This document shows, piece after piece, positions 62,506 to 64,000 of a stretch of 64,000 nucleotides of DNA (positions within the stretch are counted from its first letter, which is position 1; each line of letters starts with the position of its first letter). The translations under genes were made by a program, and so were the position numbers. A model generated the notes under the pieces. That model did no database searches. It worked only from the letters and a program-made list of their open reading frames with translations, and was not told where the DNA came from. The stretch is from Deltaproteobacteria bacterium (lineage in GTDB: Bacteria > Desulfobacterota > Desulfuromonadia > Desulfuromonadales > Geopsychrobacteraceae), in contig JAJRQI010000009.1 in assembly GCA_024280335.1 (NCBI GenBank), positions 1 through 64,000 of the forward strand, read 5' to 3'.

Positions 62506-63456
62506 ATGAAAAAATTGCTGCTCCTCATCTTTGCCCTGGCGCTGGTCGGCTCCTGCCTGATCGGTTCAACGGCGATCAATCCACTCGACGCCTCTCCAAT
62601 CGAACGGGATATCCTGATCTCGTTGCGCTTGCCGCGGGTGTTGTTTTCGGCAGTGATCGGCGCCATGCTCGGCCTCTCGGGAAGCGTCTACCAGCTGACC
62701 TTGAAAAACCCGCTGGCCGACAGCTTCACCACCGGTGCCGCCAGTTCCTCAGCCCTCGGCGCGGTCCTGGCGATCGCCTTCGGTCTGCCGCTGGCGCTGG
62801 TGCCGATCTGCGCACTGGTCACCGGGCTGATCGGCCTGTTGACCGTCTATCGGCTCTCCAAAACCAACGGCGTGATTAACCCGGTGACGATGATCCTGGC
62901 CGGGGTAGTGATGAATATCGTCGCCTCCGCGGTGATCAGTTTTGCTAAATATTTCTTCGAGGACTCCCTCTCTTCGATCGTTTTCTGGCTGATGGGCGGC
63001 TTCTTCGTGGTCGACTGGGGCAAGCTGCTGCTCTGCGCAACAGTGCTGGTGATCGCCTATCTGCTGTTTTCAACCCAGGCTCTGCAACTGAATCTGCTGG
63101 CATTGGATGAACACTCGGCGCAAAGTCTCGGTGTCAACGTCGATCGACTACGCACCCTCGCCTTTGTCGTCGCCACCGCGCTGGTCGCTGTTGCGGTCAG
63201 CCACACCGGCATCATCGGTTTTGTCGGTCTGATCGTGCCGCATGTCGCGCGCAGCCTGTTCGGCAGCGACATGCGGCAGAATATGTTCTACTCCTCGCTG
63301 CTCGGCGCCCTGCTGCTGGTGCTGGCCGACGCCGCGGCACGCACCATCATCCCCGGCGGCGCGGAGCTGCCGGTCGGCATTCTCACCGCGCTGCTCGGCG
63401 GCGTCTTCTTTCTCTACCTGCTGCAGACCCGCCGCGAGAGGTTCTGGCATGGCTGA
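62506..63456 (+). CDS. FecCD/BtuC-family ABC permease
   Basis: 316 aa, about nine to ten helices. Family landmarks are LRLPRVLFSAVIGAMLGLSG near residue 40, NPLADSFTTG, and the late HTGIIGFVGLIVPHVAR. It imports cobalamin, haem or ferric siderophores together with the ATPase that follows. The riboswitch upstream makes a corrinoid or metal-tetrapyrrole cargo likely. The first ATG follows directly after the repeat element. Confidence 0.95.
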   Translation: MKKLLLLIFALALVGSCLIGSTAINPLDASPIERDILISLRLPRVLFSAVIGAMLGLSGSVYQLTLKNPLADSFTTGAASSSALGAVLAIAFGLPLALVPICALVTGLIGLLTVYRLSKTNGVINPVTMILAGVVMNIVASAVISFAKYFFEDSLSSIVFWLMGGFFVVDWGKLLLCATVLVIAYLLFSTQALQLNLLALDEHSAQSLGVNVDRLRTLAFVVATALVAVAVSHTGIIGFVGLIVPHVARSLFGSDMRQNMFYSSLLGALLLVLADAAARTIIPGGAELPVGILTALLGGVFFLYLLQTRRERFWHG

Positions 63457-64000
63457 GTTGCGAGTGGAAAATCTACAGTTCCGGCGCGGCGAATTCAATC
63501 TCCGGCTGGATGACTTGATCATCCAGCCCGGTGAAAAGGTTGCCATCCTCGGCGAGAACGGCAGCGGCAAAAGCACCCTGCTGCAGCTGCTCTGCGGAGT
63601 CCTGCACGGCACGGGGAAGATCTTCTACGGAGGCCGCTCACTGCAAAAAATCCCGGTCGCTGAGCGTGCCCATCTCTTTTCACTGCTGCCGCAGTTTTCC
63701 GAGGTGATTTTTCCTTTCAGTGTCGAGGAGGTGGTGCTGTTCGGCCGTTTTCCGCACCGTCAGGGGAACAGCTTCAGCGAAGCGGATAAACAGCTGAGCA
63801 AACAACAGTTGGAGCAGCTCGATCTGTTGCAGCTGCGCCGGCGCCAGTTCAACCAACTCTCCGGTGGCGAGAAACGTCGGGTAATGCTGGCGCGGGTGCT
63901 CAACCAGCAGGCACCGATCATCTACCTGGATGAACCGAACGCCAGCCTCGATATCCGCCACACCCTGGAGATCTTCGAGCTGATCAGCGGCCGCGAACAG
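63449..64000 (+). CDS. FecE/BtuD-type ABC ATPase (partial, runs off the right edge)
   Basis: 184 codons are in the window with no stop. Walker A GENGSGKST, signature LSGGEKRR and Walker B IIYLDEP are in place. The ATG overlaps the permease stop by 8 bp. It energises the importer formed with the FecCD permease. A periplasmic binding protein gene would be expected just outside the window. Confidence 0.94.
   Translation, partial: MAELRVENLQFRRGEFNLRLDDLIIQPGEKVAILGENGSGKSTLLQLLCGVLHGTGKIFYGGRSLQKIPVAERAHLFSLLPQFSEVIFPFSVEEVVLFGRFPHRQGNSFSEADKQLSKQQLEQLDLLQLRRRQFNQLSGGEKRRVMLARVLNQQAPIIYLDEPNASLDIRHTLEIFELISGREQ

Noticed and set aside
1-64000. CRISPR array, tRNA or rRNA genes, complete IS element, prophage
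   Set aside because: No regularly spaced repeat set, cloverleaf, rRNA-like sequence or transposase, integrase or phage gene was found on reading both strands.

Overview
The window reads as a chromosomal segment of a Gram-negative, respiratory, anaerobic or facultative Desulfobacterota-type bacterium, most likely of the Desulfuromonadales (Geobacter/Desulfuromonas relatives). This rests on gene content only: a Geobacter-style FrdCAB succinate dehydrogenase/fumarate reductase, orphan CheW and receiver proteins, a receiver-PilZ protein, an EF-G paralogue, an AdoCbl-riboswitch CbiK locus and a NarCGHJI operon. No rRNA or tRNA gene was recognised.

Layout. (1) 0.3-12.8 kb: nitrate respiration. A PAS/sigma-54 activator, then a membrane monohaem cytochrome c, narGHJI, two nitrate/nitrite transporters (NarK1, NarK2) and a lone PAS protein. 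(2) 12.9-18.3 kb: molybdenum supply for NarG, with mobA, mobB, a short ModE, modABC and moeA. (3) 18.4-23.6 kb, minus strand: a likely operon of histidine kinase, NtrC-type regulator, DegP protease, TlpA thioredoxin lipoprotein and CcdA. (4) 23.8-27.0 kb: AEC permease, PrmA-like methyltransferase and a GAF-GAF-GGDEF protein. (5) 27.1-30.5 kb: frdCAB. (6) 30.9-37.4 kb: valS, a receiver protein with a long acidic tail, two CheW-like proteins and a dGTPase-like HD protein. (7) 37.7-45.6 kb: MucR/Ros regulator, DUF2914-like protein, deoB, argJ, REC-GAF-kinase and secA. (8) 46-58.4 kb, minus strand: M23 and M24 peptidases, a small unknown, receiver-PilZ, mogA, MOSC, a repeat protein, SPOR protein, EF-G paralogue, coaX, birA and nadC. 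(9) 58.5-64 kb: OmpA-like lipoprotein, then a cobalamin riboswitch driving an exported CbiK chelatase, a NodIJ-like ABC exporter pair and a FecCD/BtuCD-type importer that runs off the right edge.

The nar, mob/mod/moe and mog/MOSC genes form a functional theme: a molybdenum enzyme, its cofactor and its substrate transport. No nitrite reductase is present in the window.

Several kinds of non-coding repeat are visible: a palindromic REP-like element on both sides of the nar operon, a second inverted-repeat family sitting inside two operons (narG/narH and the ABC locus), and a 164-bp symmetrical fold-back element ending at the stop codon of the M23 peptidase. The most unusual protein features are an apparent periplasmic barrel-sandwich-like insertion in NarK1, the riboswitch-controlled export/import tetrapyrrole locus, and the CheW pair with an acidic-tailed receiver and no kinase.
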